A DNA stretch of 64,000 nucleotides from Holacanthus passer (taxonomy: Eukaryota; Chordata; Actinopteri; Pomacanthidae). Shown in pieces: positions 21,460 to 34,800 of the stretch; within the stretch, counting starts at the first letter, position 1; each line of letters starts with the position of its first letter. Under the pieces are notes generated by a model. It did not search any database. It was given only the letters and a program-made list of their open reading frames with translations, and was not told where the DNA came from. The position numbers were made by a program, and so were the translations under genes. The stretch covers positions 5,953,001-6,017,000 of the forward strand of contig JAFREQ010000040.1 in the NCBI GenBank assembly GCA_025331565.1. Direction: 5' to 3'.

Positions 21460-24092
21460 GGGGCCACTCGGGGCAGAGGAGGGGCAGTGGCATCCTCAGA
21501 TCAGCCCATGTCGGGAAGGAGATTCCCCAGAGTGGAGCTATCCCAAACAGCACTCCTCTCTTTCTCCTTCAGGGGGAAAAGTTTACTGCCAGCTTGCTTT
21601 TGTAGTCGGCCTCAAAAGATTTGCGGCAGTCAGCATTAAAAGGCACAGATCTAAGGAGACGCCTCCAACTGAAATACCTACAGAGGAAGAGGAGGAGGAG
21701 GAGGAGAACAAGAGGGGGGCAAACTGATACAAACATTAAAGACAGACGTTAAACGCTCCTCTTTATATTGGCTTTGTACCCCAACAACAACAATAATAAC
21801 AACAAAAATCCCAACCATCATCTCATGGTGCTTTTTTTTTTCCCAGCTCGTGCTTTGATTCTCTCCTCCTTTCTTTTGGCTTTGCCCTTTTTCACACTCT
21901 CCTATTTGTGTTCAGTTGTTGAAAGGTTGATTTCTTTATTCCCTTCTGCACACAAACACGCGCACGTAGGCTGGTTACCAGGGTGATGATGTGGCGGATG
22001 ACATCATGCCCTGACTGTCTTGTATGGTGGGTCGCGCTCTGGCAGGGTTCATGGGATGGTGGCGTGGGCTGGCACGGCTCTTCCTCGCTGTGCTCCCTCC
22101 ATCTTTGCCTCTGTTTCTCTCCCTCTATTTCCCTCCCTGTGTCTCTCTGGGCTCTCAGCACTGGCTTGTCCGGTGCGCCTTGTGTTCCCTGGGAAAAAGA
22201 TTAATTATTCAACACACAGCCTCAATTAAATTTAAATTCGGCAGTTCAAGTAACCTTTTAGCATGGCACATTTATTATTAAGGCAGATGCTTTGGCCCTG
22301 TTTAGATTTAGAGCTTATCGGATTCTTTCAGCCCCTTATCACATAGGCAGTTTACTTGTGATGGCTGTGAGGCTCGTCTTTGGCTTGGCTGGAATGCAGT
22401 GGGATATATTTTCTCAAACAGCTTCTAGTAAACATTTCTCACTATAAATTTCCTTTACTGAAGATTTTGCAGCATAATATGCGCTGAACAGAATAGTAGT
22501 TTTATACGTGACTCATGCAGAGAAAGTGTGAGGCCTGTGGTGGGCTGCTTTCATTCAACTAAGTTTCCAGTTTGGACTTTGGCCATTTGAAGTGACTATC
22601 AGACACAGGACAGGATGTCATTTTGACTTTCTAGTATAATGAATACTTGGAAACTTTGGAGCCTTCATCACTTGCAGATGTCTTTCTTTTCCATCATGTT
22701 CTTCTTTCATTTCCCAGTTCCTCTGCTGAATAGAGCAGAGTGGCAGGAACAAAATAGGGACTTAATAGTGGCAGAAAAATCCAGGAATAGGCATACAGAG
22801 AAAAAAATTAATCAGGTTTCATTGTAGACCAGACACACGCACTCTCTGCTAATACATATTTAACAAATTGTGCTCCATGACTGCAAATGCGTTGCCGTCA
22901 CATGGTCACGAACACACCAAGATTAATACATGAAATCACAAATGCTTACATTTATGCCTGCACACAACAGCACGGCGGAGCGCAACACAACAAGGAACGA
23001 CAAGGAACAGCCTTGACGGTCCTCTCGATGATCCCCCTCCCCCAGTTCCTGTCTCCCCATTTCTCTCTTCCTCCATCGGAGGAGGTGGTGCCTTTGTCAG
23101 GCAGGAGCACGGAGACCTCACAAAGCGAGGGAAGATGTCACAACAAACAAAAACAGCATAGTAACCCCCCGAAATCTAATCAGGAGCCATTGATTCATGC
23201 TCTGAATGGAGACTGAGTACCTTGAGAGTGGCTCATCCAATAAAGCCATAGACAGCATGACAGGGGCCTTCACAATTCAGCTGTATAGTTCCCTATCATT
23301 CTGTTCTCACCTTTAGACTCGACTCTATCAACTCAAAGATGATACAATCATCACTCCACTTCAACATTTTAGGTCCCTTTTATTTCACTAATTCATTTGT
23401 GTGCCTCAATCAATGATTTTCTCTGTCTGATTTGATGTATGGAGTAGTTAGTTTTTTATGGAGTGTACACTAATAGACTTGCTTTGTGGACACCGAAATA
23501 TGAGTCTTTAGTGCTTCAGATGCTCTGATTGTGCTTATGAGGGATGCTTCGATCGAGCAATTAAGCACAAGGTAAACCTTTACTTAGCAAGTTTGCCTTG
23601 GATTTCCTTTTTTTTGTTCATTCTTAAAACTTAAATTGGAAAAGACACATTTCACTAATGGTAGTGTGCATGAGCACAGAGAGCACTTGTGTGCGAAGGT
23701 TTTTGTCTTTTCCTTTTTCATTACATTATCACTATCAGAGTGTTGCCTTTTGCTTTTTTTTGTCATCACCCCCTCAAAAAAAAAAACAAACAAACATAAA
23801 ATCACATTAACAATGTAACTCCATTAACTCTTATGGGAATCTGTGACATTTAAAATGAAATTATTTAATCTATAATACTTGCATGCCCTTCTGAGTTCTC
23901 TTTTTTTAATGCTCAATATAATGCAACAACTTTGTTCTTATTATTTGTAATGATATTTTGGCATTAGAGTGCAGAGGTATTGATTTTGGAACCCAAAGCA
24001 TTTATTGTGGAGGTAAATGTTATTATTTTAATATTGGACTCATGCTAATTTAATAGAGCGTAACATACACGTCAGAGTGTGAGCCGCAGGGG
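21457..24092. other. Intronic DNA, GC-balanced then AT-rich
   Basis: Carries a GGA-rich patch at 21687-21705, an AAC/AAT patch at 21781-21806, and a GC-richer part at 21980-22190 with overlapping short open frames but no splice-bounded exon. From 22200 to 24090 the sequence is AT-rich and unique. Confidence 0.4.
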
Positions 24093-24119
24093 TCTCTCTC
24101 TCTCTCTCTCTCTCTCTCT
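24093..24119. repeat. (CT)13 microsatellite
   Basis: An uninterrupted TC/CT tract of about 27 bases. Confidence 0.9.
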
Positions 24120-26406
24120 GCCACTGAGCATTGTGCAATATACAATAATCCCGGGTAATGTCAAAGTCCAGTCATGACTGCCTCCCAGCTTTGACTTGGC
24201 AGTCCCAGCTTCGACAAACAGAAGTTCTCTGTCTCTGCTCATTTGGACACATTTGTCAAATCTCTTGCATATTAACCTGATTGTTATTCAGTTTGCATTA
24301 ATACTAAAAAACTCCTTCTCCTCCACCTCTCTTTTGTTTTGTGTCTCTTGTACAGCCCAGCTGGCAGTCCTCCCCTCCATCACTCCTTCCATCACTCTCC
24401 TTTACTTCCTCCGCTCATCATCTCAGTACAGCATATTAATATTTCATTGATTGCTGGAATATCTAACTGAGTGCACCATCAGTGGGGCTACGTCTGCAGT
24501 ACAAGAAAGCTAGCGGTCAGGTGGGCTGTAGGCTATTGGGAGGTCGAAAGGTCACAATATTTTTGCCATAGGTATATTTAATGACATTAACAGTAGGTCA
24601 AAACAAGTAACACAGATTACGTAAGACAACAGCTGCAGTTGTCATCGTAAAAAAAAATCATTCTAGAGAACTGGATCTAAAGTTTGCATCTAGAGGATGA
24701 CCTTGATTTTTCAAACTGTTACAAATCACTGTTGAAGAATTTGTCAGTTTTGATCTGACAGTGCTGATTTGGTTCAGTTGGGGGAAACATCATAGTTTGG
24801 TTTAAAATATCTAAAGAGCTTTGTCACTTGAACGTAGATTTACTGAAGCAACTGATGCCGTCCATCTTCTTGGGAAAACGGTCTCAATTTATACACTGAC
24901 TTAAACGTACTTTTATTTAAGTTTGCTTGTGTGTCCTCTCATGATCGTCATCTCTCAGTGCAGCCCATCTCACTCTTTCACTACAGGTTTCGGTTAAGTG
25001 AGTGTGTATGTGGGGTTTGGGGGTGGGGGGGGCACTACGACTTCCCCACTTTTCTTAATAGACTCGAAGATCCCTGGCCTCTCAGTTGTTACCATGGCAA
25101 CTGACCCATTTGCCTGCTGCATATGAAAGTGAGGGCGAAGGAGCCTGAGAGGAAGAGTGAGACAGGGTCAGACAGATTGACAGACAGACAGGTGTAGCTA
25201 TAAGAATATAGGAAAGTCCTTCCACTGTGCTCTCGACTCTTCAGCAGCACCTCCGTGTGTGTCTTGCTCTTTCCGTCTGTCTCTCTTTCAGCCATCTGAT
25301 CAGCTGTATTAACACAGGGACACTTGCTGAGCGGGGTTAAAAAGGGCATCCATTCACTCAGCACAGACACCCTTCACTGCTCTCTCTGTGCATTTGTCCG
25401 TGTGCGTGTGTGAATGTTAGTCCTTGCGCATTGTTGAGTGGGTGTGTAAAAACTTATTAGAGTGGGGCGTAGGTGTGTGTGCATGTCTATATATGTGTGT
25501 GTGTGTGCTTACCCATGCTTGGACAAAGAGGTGGGGCCTTTTTTTTTAAACACCCTGTCAAAGGCGTTACCAGTAGAAAGGAGGATTTTGGGGTGGCCTC
25601 CCCCCAACTCACAGATATGAAGCTGTCATGGGAAGAATAGCTGCATTCATTGAATGACACTTATTTTCTCCCACTTTACACAAGTGCAGCGAACAAAACA
25701 GGCAGGGGAGCAGCTGAGGAAGACATTTTCTTCGCCTTCGTCGGCAATGACAGACATGCGGCAATTACTTTAAGTCTAAGCAGACGCCAAGAATACTGCC
25801 ATTCCTGCTTAGCTTTGTTACTTCATTCTTGCAAGCTGCCTCGGGCTTTTTTTAATGTTTACTGGATGTGATGTGTGTTTGTGCGTGTGTGTGTGTGCGT
25901 GTGCATCTGCACTGAACCTCATGCACCTCTGTCTGCACTTGTGTCTTGGCCTGATCTCTTCACACTGTCCACAGCCATTACCACGTGTCACAGGTTTCCA
26001 CTGGCAATAAGTCTGCAGGTTGTTCTCGTGCACACCAACAATTCAGCTGATGACCAGGTTACCGTTATGATCGAGCCTTATGTTGGTTGTTTTCTTCAAA
26101 TTACATCTCAGAGTGGAGACACAGATGTAGACACAGATTCTCTTCAATCTTTCTTCATTCGCCTTTTTTGATTTTGCATGAGTCAGAAAGGAGTGAGTGG
26201 TAGCACATTTTATGGGGGAACAGCAACATGGTGTTCATGTTCCAGTAGACACAGCCAGTAGTGGAGCTGGTGTTACAGCCTCTGGAGACACTAAAATACA
26301 TTTCATCCTCTTATTTTGTAACACGAGAAAGATGTTTCCTGCATGATTAGGATTTATGTACTTGCATGATTTAGTTCATGTAATGCAGTTTGGGTGTTGA
26401 GCTCAC
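24120..26406. other. Intronic DNA, no supported gene
   Basis: Unique sequence with scattered GT words (25380-25510, 25870-25910), a G-run at 25018-25032 and GACAGACAGACAGG at about 25181-25194. No exon with a compatible phase was seen. Confidence 0.4.
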
Positions 26407-26660
26407 ATGCAAGTACAAGACATCAGCAAACTCACACAAGTTGTTTGTCCTGCCTTTGCAGATACAATCTGCCATTTCTCCATGCAGGTTCGCAGAAATG
26501 TTTCCTTGGATTATTTCTTAAAGCGATCAGGGGAAATAGTACTGGTGATGTCAGAGTCACTTGCATTCAACATAGGCCAAGAGGCCTATGTCCCAATGCA
26601 CATGTGGTCGTCTTGTCCTATGGTCCTGTAAGAGACCTGACACTCTATGTGTGAGTGTGT
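26407..26660 (+). other. Exon-like open region of doubtful status
   Basis: Two overlapping plus-strand frames stay open here through non-repetitive sequence. One reads QVRRNVSLDYFLKRSGEIV and stops at 26631; the other stops at about 26654. A strong TTTGCAG acceptor lies at 26461, with CAG|GTTCGC at 26488. The two frames cannot both be coding, and I see no domain motif. It could equally be a conserved non-coding element or chance. Confidence 0.15.
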
Positions 26661-29355
26661 GTGTGTATTATCTGCGTTAATACAGTATATCTATTTGTGT
26701 GCTGTCACTTTGCCCACTCGGGGTTACCTAATAGCTTGGCAGCAATGTGTCCCTCCACCTATGCCATGTGTCTCGGCCTAATCTGACCGTAGCTAAATTA
26801 AAAGTCCTTTTGGTGCGGAAGTGGATGACAGTGTTTCCCTGTAGCTCACCTTGCCTCCCTCCTGCCTCCCCCTGCCTCTCTCTCTCTCTACCCTCTTGCC
26901 CTGGTGGCCCACGGCCCATTTTCCCACTAAGACCAGGTGTCCCACCACACCGGAGAAGAGTGTGTCTTAATCAGTACCACAGACGTGCACGACACACAAT
27001 GCAAGACACACACACATTCACACGCGCTCAACAGAAACTCACAACCACACATTCATCCATGCAAAGTCAAATTAAGCGCACGCACGCTGCAAGGGGCGCC
27101 CCACTGTCACCCCGCCTTATGTCTAGGAGTGGCACTTGGATGACACCAGCAGCAGGATTATAAGAGCATATTTATTAGCCTTAGCACCGGCCGTGTGCAA
27201 GGCAGGGGCAAGAGTGCACACACAGATACAAAAGTACATTGAGTGAGGGAACCTGGGAACAGAAACTAAATGACAATTAAACCATATTAATTATGCAATG
27301 GCCCGATGCAGATTGTGGCAAATTTTCAGGTCCAGGTCAAATTCTTAAAATCTGTGCACCTGTTACATGTTTTTATGTGTACATTGCAAGATTTGTGGGG
27401 AAAAGTAAAATAATTGAACATTGCAGTGGGAAAACACTGTTGGCCACATTTTGAAAATCACAGTAAAACATTATTAAATATTGTACACTTACAGGAAAAA
27501 GGAAGAGGCCACTGGTGTCAATGAAATGCTCTTTGCTGCAGGTTTACCCTGCGCAAACCTTGAGACTGGAACGCTGTTAGAAGTTTTTCATATTGAAATC
27601 TAGAGACAAGTCGCAGATGAGGATGAAAGGACTTTGGTATTAAAAGGAGAGAATTGTTAAAGAGAGGAAAAACAAAGACCCGACTCACTGTTGCCATTTC
27701 CCTCCTCCCCTGTCCTTATTATCCTGTTTTGATGCTTTAGGGAGACAAATGAACTTCAGGTGCCTTGAAATCTCGTAATGAACTCTCTCTTACCCCTCAG
27801 CCAGTCCTGCCTACACTAAACTGGCACAGCAGCAGTTGCTTTATTTCCCTTTGGTGTATGAGTGGCTACGCAGATCCAGGCAGACTCACCCACTTAAGTG
27901 GAGGCCGTACACTGAGTGGGTTCCTTACGGAAGGTGCGCAAAAATAGACACCTGCACATGTATACTAGTACGCACCCACGGCACACCATTCACTACCATA
28001 AGCGTACTGTATGTGCACTTGAAAACACACACCAGTACTACAATGTGCATCTGCTACAATAAACATACAATGCGTCAGTTCCTGTGTAGATGAAAAGCTG
28101 TGCTGTTGCTTTTCATGTGTTTAAATCTGAGCAGGCAGGCACCATAAGAGCCTGTGTATTTTCCTACATCAAATAATCACTCTGTGATTATCTGACTCAA
28201 TAGAAAGACAAGCACCAAACAAATAGCATGGGGCATCTTCTCCGCAAACAAACCAAATAGATTTTCTGTTTAGCCCAATCCTTTCAGCTACCAAGGCCCA
28301 TTTCTATCTGTCTCTCTGTCTGCCTGGCTGCATCTGTTTTCATATGTGCACAGCTCCAAAACTAACTCAAATCAGTGCAGACTAAACTTACAAGTGGGCT
28401 CAGATGTGATACTCCTTCTCATCTTCCTTTGCTAAATTTGTCATTCTCTGGTCACATGCCTAATGCTATGGAGCTGCTCAGCATTTACACATAGTAGAGA
28501 AAAGCAGTCACACACTTGTAACCTTGATGCAGAAATCAAACTTTAATGCCATATAAGAGCCAGTTACTGTAAGCATTTCCAAATCATGGGGGAGAGGATG
28601 TAGAGATAAAGTAAGACAGAGGACATATCATTAGGACAAATGCAGAGACAGGAAAGAGAGAATGAGAGAGCCGCCTCGACCAAGGAAGAGGAACAAGCAA
28701 ATGAAGAGTGACACAGATTGGAATAGAACATATGTTAGACTCCGGCAGCATGGCTAGCTCTCTAGCTTCCTTGAGCTCTTTTCACAGCCATGGGTGTACT
28801 GTACGTACATGGAGCTGGCCGGCTGGCTAGCTGGCTGGCACTGTTGGCTGCTCAGTGGTCCTGAACCAGCCTATTTGAAAAGCCTGATGTGTTTTATTTG
28901 GGCCTGCTTCGCACTGTCATCTGCACTCGGAGATGGACTGTAATTGAAAGTCAACTCTAATCTGCATGGAGGCAGAGGAAAGTCTGGGAGGTGAAGAAAA
29001 AAGGAGTCCCTGAATTAAACCCTCTGCAGTGGTGTTTTTATGAGAATATGAATATTGTTGACGAAATCAATCAAATGTTTTCTTTTCCTCTGCTTCTGGT
29101 TGATATCATATCTCCTCTGCCCTCCTGTGTCGTCCCCACGGCTGAAACACACGCATCCATTTGACTCCAACTTTACCTCACTGGAAAAGGCTGAACTCAA
29201 GGTCGCAATCGTCGATTACCTTTTTCATCCTCCCTTTTCATTCCTCTTTCTCTCCTTTCACACATACATGATCTTTCTTTGCCGCACTTGGATTTAAGCA
29301 GCACAACTACCTTTTGTATCTAACATCGAATTGAAAGTTTGCCCGAGAGTGTTTT
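26661..29355. other. Intronic DNA, no supported gene
   Basis: Mostly unique AT-rich sequence. A short CT-rich patch lies near 26850-26895 and CA-rich words at 26990-27060. A GGCTGGCTAGCTGGCTGGC repeat-like word is at 28819-28838. Nothing coding. Confidence 0.4.
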
Positions 29356-29403
29356 TGTGTGTGTGTGTGTGTGTGTGTAGTGCATGGTCATGTGTGTGTG
29401 TGT
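29356..29403. repeat. Interrupted (GT)n microsatellite
   Basis: GT repeats at 29356-29378 and again at about 29391-29403, separated by AGTGCATGGTCA. Confidence 0.85.
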
Positions 29404-29624
29404 GAGTGTTTCTGGCAAAATGGCCACAGTTAACCTTGGGAAGCAAGTAATAGCTGAGAGGAGCACTGTGTTTGGGCCAGACCACAGTCTCTAATGGTAC
29501 CGGCTAAGACAGTTCAAACATATCAAAGAAGAGCTGTGTGTGCACGTGGGAGTGTGAGTATATTTTAATGTCAGTGTTGTAGTGGGAGTGGTGATATCTG
29601 GATGCCCACATTCATTTTATGTGT

Positions 29625-29947
29625 ACAACCCTGATTCCAAAGAGGTTGGGACACTGTGTAAAGCATAAATAAAAACAGAATGTAATCATTTGAGTCCATG
29701 TAGTAATCTTCTTCCTACAATCCTGTGTTTGACAAAGTGTTGAACCTCTCTCCATCCTCGCTTGTGAGCGACTGAGTCTTTCCAGGATGAACCTTTCAAA
29801 CCCAATCATGATCCTATCACCTGTTACCAATGAACCTGTTTATCTGTGGAATGGTCCAAACAGGTGTTTTTGGCTCAGCCCACAACTTTCACAGTCTTTT
29901 GTTGCTCCTGTCCCAACTTGTTTGAAACGTGTTGCTGGCATCAAATC
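29625..29947 (-). mobile_element. Non-autonomous Tc1/mariner-like element, copy 1 (internally deleted)
   Basis: The left edge reads ACAACCCTGATTCCAAAGAG then GTTGGGACACTGTGTAA, which I recognise as the terminal repeat of an abundant teleost transposon. Further right come AGTGTTGAACCTCTCTCCAT, CGCTTGTGAGCGACTGAG, CCTGTTACCAATGAACCTG and TTTGTTGCTCCTGTCCCAAC. In reverse complement these correspond to the segment before and at the transposase start, which translates M-E-R-G-S-T-L-C-Q-T. The transposase body is missing and the right end stops short of a second terminal repeat. It shares its internal junction with the copy at 60919. The Tc1-like assignment rests on memory of the family. Confidence 0.7.
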
Positions 29948-29970
29948 GCTGCCCATGTTAACCAATCGGG

Positions 29971-30385
29971 CTGTTCAGACAGGACGAGTCATGGCCTCAA
30001 GCTCCACGGCCGCCTCGTGGTCTGCAGCGACAGTTTTAGTGTCTGGTCTATTAGGAAACAGCTATGATAAACCTACATGTTTCAACTGTTTTCAGATGTT
30101 TTAATTAAGATAAAACAACATCTGTAAGTATAATTCTAACGTATTTAAGCACATATGTTAGCCAGGAACACATAAGAGGTGTTACATTAAAAATTCCTGA
30201 GGTTATTCCTTACCTGTGATAAAGATCCGCTCTAGGTGTGATGAGAAAAGAACAGAGGACAGAATCTCTTGTTGACTTCCGCTGAGAAATGAGCTTCAGG
30301 TGTGAACATCCAGGCTAATGCTCGCACGAGAATAGACATATTGCGGCACTTCGCGGCGCTTCCTGTCTAAACCCGGCAGAACAGA
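29971..30385. mobile_element. Candidate MITE with degenerate terminal inverted repeats
   Basis: The left edge TGTTCAGACAGGA (from about 29972) and the right edge TCCTGTCTAAAC (30361-30372) are imperfect inverted repeats. Between them is about 380 bases with no open frame, CpG-bearing near both edges and AT-rich in the centre, as in old fish miniature elements. It begins about 25 bases after the Tc1-like relic ends, suggesting insertion into or next to that relic. Confidence 0.35.
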
Positions 30386-31016
30386 CCACCAGTGAGGATA
30401 CGGAGCTACAGTATGGCTCTGGGGTTAGGTAGGGAGCTGTACAGTATGTGCTGGGGGCAGGGAGAAACTCAGCAAGGTCCCTTCTGTCTCCTTGTCATCG
30501 CCTAGTGCCATTGGGGGTTGAGAGTGCCAGTGTGTGTGTATGTGTGTGTGTGTGTGTGTGTGTGAGCGATGCAGTGATGCGGGTGGGCGCACAGCCGAAC
30601 GGGCACTTGACTGGCGCTGTGGCACTTAGCTAGCGCGTAGCTGCTGGCTTGGCGGCGCTCCAGGTTAACTCGCCGTGCTGTGAGGTTTTTTGTATCCATG
30701 TGCGTTGGGTGATGTGGCACCAGATGCCACTCCATGTGCCCAAATCCTGTTGACATTTGGAGCGTGGGCAAGCGGGCACACAGGAAGGAAGCAGAAAAGA
30801 GGAGGGAAATTTAATTAAGATGAAACAGCAGCCTCAGCCGTCGTTACAGTATGTCGTGTCGTAGCGTTCACACGCGCAAGCAAAGTCACCCAGACACACA
30901 AACACAAAAAAGGAATGTAAATACAGACTTTTTTTTTGCCAATTGGACTGAAGCTATATATGTTTTTTTACAGTCTGTGGGAAGCTGGCACATAAAGAGA
31001 GCAAAGGGTGCAAGGT
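30386..31016. other. Intronic DNA with a GT tract and CpG-rich flank
   Basis: A GT array interrupted once spans 30531-30564. It is followed by GC-rich sequence (30565-30680) containing GCGGGTGGGCGC and GGCGGCGCTCC, then an A/T-rich stretch. No supported exon. Confidence 0.45.
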
Positions 31017-31462
31017 TTAGGAGAGGAGAAGACGACAGGGCCGGAGGAGGGAGAGAGGGAAGTTGATTGAGAAATGGGTTTGCGTGTGCATGGGTGAGGG
31101 GGGTAATTTGATTAAGCAGGCTGACAGAAGGAGGAAGCGGGAATGGTGGGGTGACAGGTTGATGCCAACTCCTCCTGGCATGGCCTTCACCCTTATCCCT
31201 GACTGAGAGGAGATGGAGTTGTCGGGGAGGCTCACAGTATTTTGCTCGTAGTAAAGGAGGATGAGAACCAGTCAGATTCAGATAAAGTAGGTGATGAAGG
31301 GCCGAGGGAGGGAGAAAAGGGACAGTGGAGAGAAGAGGAAGAAGGGGTGACAGGGAGAATCACACTGGGATTCAAAGACAAGGAGGTGAGACAGAAAGGT
31401 GGTGAGTAGGTGGTGATATGAGGAAACGGCAGGAGGTGATGGAGTAGGAGGTGTAAGGGGCA
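31017..31462. repeat. Long purine-rich (plus-strand) stretch
   Basis: For about 440 bases the plus strand is dominated by GGA/GAG/AGG words, densest at 31017-31065 and 31250-31460. No fixed period is visible. The minus-strand open frames here are Pro/Ser/Leu-rich products of pyrimidine-rich sequence and are not taken as genes. Confidence 0.55.
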
Positions 31463-31781
31463 AACTGGCACCATGTCAGAAAACCCCTCTCACAGCTTTT
31501 ATTCAACTTTCACAGTCAGCTTGGCAAATCTTTTTTTTTCTACAGATAAAAATAACGTCTTTGAATCACTTTGTTTTGGTGATGAAATTCTGTAAATTGT
31601 CTGTTTAGCAAGTGCAACACATTTTTCACGCTCCTGAAATTCTTTTATTTCCACATTCATTTTATATTTTGACAAAACGCTAATAGTCATGATTATCACT
31701 GTCATTATCATCTCTCATCTTTTTGATATCAGACTTCAGGTGCTTAACTTGTAGTGTTAATCTTATAACGTATATATTACA
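31463..31781. other. AT-rich intronic DNA
   Basis: Unique AT-rich sequence with a T-run at 31530-31538 and TATATATTAC just before the palindrome. Nothing coding. Confidence 0.4.
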
Positions 31782-31809
31782 ATGACACAATATTATATAA
31801 TATTGTCAT
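31782..31809. repeat. AT-rich palindrome
   Basis: ACAATATTATATAATATTGT at 31787-31806 is a perfect 20-base palindrome. Allowing a two-base bulge (31785-31786 or equivalent), the symmetry extends out to ATGAC/GTCAT. It could extrude as a cruciform. Confidence 0.8.
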
Positions 31810-34800
31810 GATATTATATATAGATATCACGCTCATTTCAGCGGAGGTTTAGAAGGCTTTGGGGCTCAGTTTGGGCAGTCCCCAACATGGTTTCTAGTAG
31901 CTAACACTAAAATGCAGGCAAACACACCCACAGACACACACACACACACATACGCAGCCTCATTTAGATGCAGAAGGCTGGGCCTGACGTCTAGCATCAG
32001 GTCTCACAATAATTATTTTAAATTGCTACGAGGAACACAGGTCCTGGTGGGATATATTACCTCTACTCTAACCAGAGATGAATTTCACCCTGCACATACA
32101 TGCACTGCAACCTTCTGGCTTTCTATATATATTTATATAAATATATATTTGCGCGTGTGCATGCGTGTGTTTACGCGTGTGTGCCTGTGTGCTCGCGTGT
32201 GTGTGTTTGCAAGCACATGTAGCTGGTGGGGGTTCTTTTTCTCTGTGTCAATGTAATGTATATATTTCAGGAGAGTCTAACATTAATTTTTTACATGTTG
32301 AGACAAGGTCGTATGACTGCATCTGTATGCTTATGTATGTATATATGTACAACTGTGGGGATGCTGTGCTGAGTGGGTGTGCTGTGACTGCTCATCTATG
32401 TAAGTGGTTATTTTGATCAGGTATCCTGAGTGTGGATCGCACTTATTCCCTGCAGACCTGAGCACCCACACACCCGCTACACACACATGGAGACTCTGTG
32501 TGTTATTGTGCACAGCTTGTACCTGTGTCCTTAGAGTACACCTTGTTTGATTGTGTCACTTAGTGTAAGTATGCACATGTGTGAGTGCTTTACACATCAC
32601 TAATAAGAATATGATCAGCTGAGAGGGTCAGTGTGCACTTTGATTGGAAATAATAATTTAATGGTGCTGATTATATCTAGAGAATGCTGGGAAACTACTC
32701 CTTATGCTTTTTATGGACGTACAACATTTGGCTCCTGAGACATCCTGCAACTAAACAGAGCCATACTCTCAAAGCAGCTACTTCCTGACCACTACTGCTG
32801 TTCGGAAAAATCCACTGTGTGTATGTGTGTATTCTTTATGTGTTTTTTCTTTCAGTCCCAGCTGTACATACTAGAAAATGCCATGTCTATTATATGTAAC
32901 TAAAATTGAGGATTCTCATTGAGTATGCAAGTGACACCAGTGCTCCTCATAATAAAGGCGGCATACTGTCATTGTATGACTCTGCTGGGCGGAGAGGAGG
33001 TAATGATGTGAGGTATATACGGATTTAACGGTCATAGTCCGTGTGAGCCGGGATGTACAGCTTCATAAACTCAACAGAAAGAGAAAGAGGGAGAGAATTA
33101 CAGACATGCATTCCTCCCCTATCTTTGCATTTCCTCATCCCTCCCTCATCCCCCTCTTTCTCTCCCTTCTTTAACCCTCACCTGAACCTGTCAGCTCCGT
33201 ATTGCAGAGATTTTTCCAGTAGCTCCTCGACATCTCACTCTCGCCCTGCCTGTCAAAGGCCGCTGAGGGCATAGAGAGAGGCAGAGCGAGAGAGATAGAG
33301 GTGGAGGGAGAGAGCGAGAGAGAGGATGTACTGATGAATCCTCTCGCAGAGCAGAGAGTTCACCTCTCAGGTAATCCTATAAAAAGCCAAGGTGAGATGC
33401 TCCTCTGCCTCCCGCTCATTATAGCATCTTTACCCTGCACCGCAGCCACTGCTCTCTTCCTAGAGGTATATTGGGATAGTGGTGCAAGGGGGGGAGGGGG
33501 GGAGAGTTGGGCAGGTGGGGGCAAAGAGAAAGGGGAGAGGGAGACCTTCTCACTATGCACACAGTGCTCGCACGTTGCACCGCATGCGCCACATCTGTTA
33601 GACTTTTTTGTACCTCTCCTTCTTCTTCCTCTCCCTCTCTCTCCTTCTCTTTCTCTCCCTCTATGTCCCTCCCTCCCTCCCCTCCACTCCCCTCTCAGTT
33701 CCTTTTTTAATCTTTTATTCATAGCTTAGCAGGTGATGAAAAATTTATGCCCTGAGTCTGGCATTGAAATAAATGCAAAACGAAAACAGAAGCAGTTTAT
33801 ACTGACAGTCTGAATATCTCTATCTAGAACAAGGCTGCTCGCTGCAAATCAGGAAGCCTGGTGCTCTCCTGTTAACTCCGCTGTGTAAATGATGCTTTGT
33901 GGCTTCCTGCGAAGCCAGAAGATTAGTGTGTTTTGTTTTTCCCTCTACTCTCCTCTCTGTCATCTTACCAGAGGGGAGGGAAGTGGGCACTTTTTTTTCG
34001 GGCACCGTATCCCAAATCTTTTCAGTAACTCCCCTCCCATATCCCCCCACTGCCTTGTTTGCGGGTAGCCGATCAAAGTGGGCGAAGTGTTAGATTTGTT
34101 GTTCTACATGGTGATTGTGTGTATTCTCAGGTGTATTCTCAAGTGTTGTGTGTGTATATATGTGTGTATGTGTGTGAGTGTGTGTGTGTAAACCTCACTT
34201 TAGCAGGAGCTCTAAAGTCCCCAGCCTGGCTTGAAAAAAAAAAAATCCACCCACACACTCACACACATACAGACACACACATACTAGTTGGCCCTTACGG
34301 CTTGTAAGAAGGACTATCCCTCTCTTTGGAAGTGTTATACAGAGGCTAACTCTTCCCGCCAGCCCTGGCATATTGCTGCTGTTGGTTTTGAAAGTGGTAT
34401 CCCCCCTCCTCCCCCTCCTCCACCCTTCATTTTAAATCTTTGTGTTTTATGAAACCTGACCGAGCGATCTGTAAAAAACTATTTGCGCAATAAAAAAAAA
34501 CAGCTGTGTTAGTGAATATGCAACACGCAGAAAAGTTGTACAATCTTTACAGCGGGATTGTTGTTAAATGTGTAGAGACCTCGTGCTTTGCAACAGTGGG
34601 TTTTTTGTGGGTATATTTGCGTGTGAGGGAGATGGAGCGAGTAAGAGCATGCCCATAAACATGACTGTATGTGTGTGTACACACTCTTGCGTGAGTGTGT
34701 GCGGTGTGTGCGCGTACGGTGCGTTGTGAAGTCCTGCTGTCAGCTGTAATGATGTGTTGTGGTAGAGTGCTGAGAGCGGAGAGGCCGACTTGGCCTCGGC

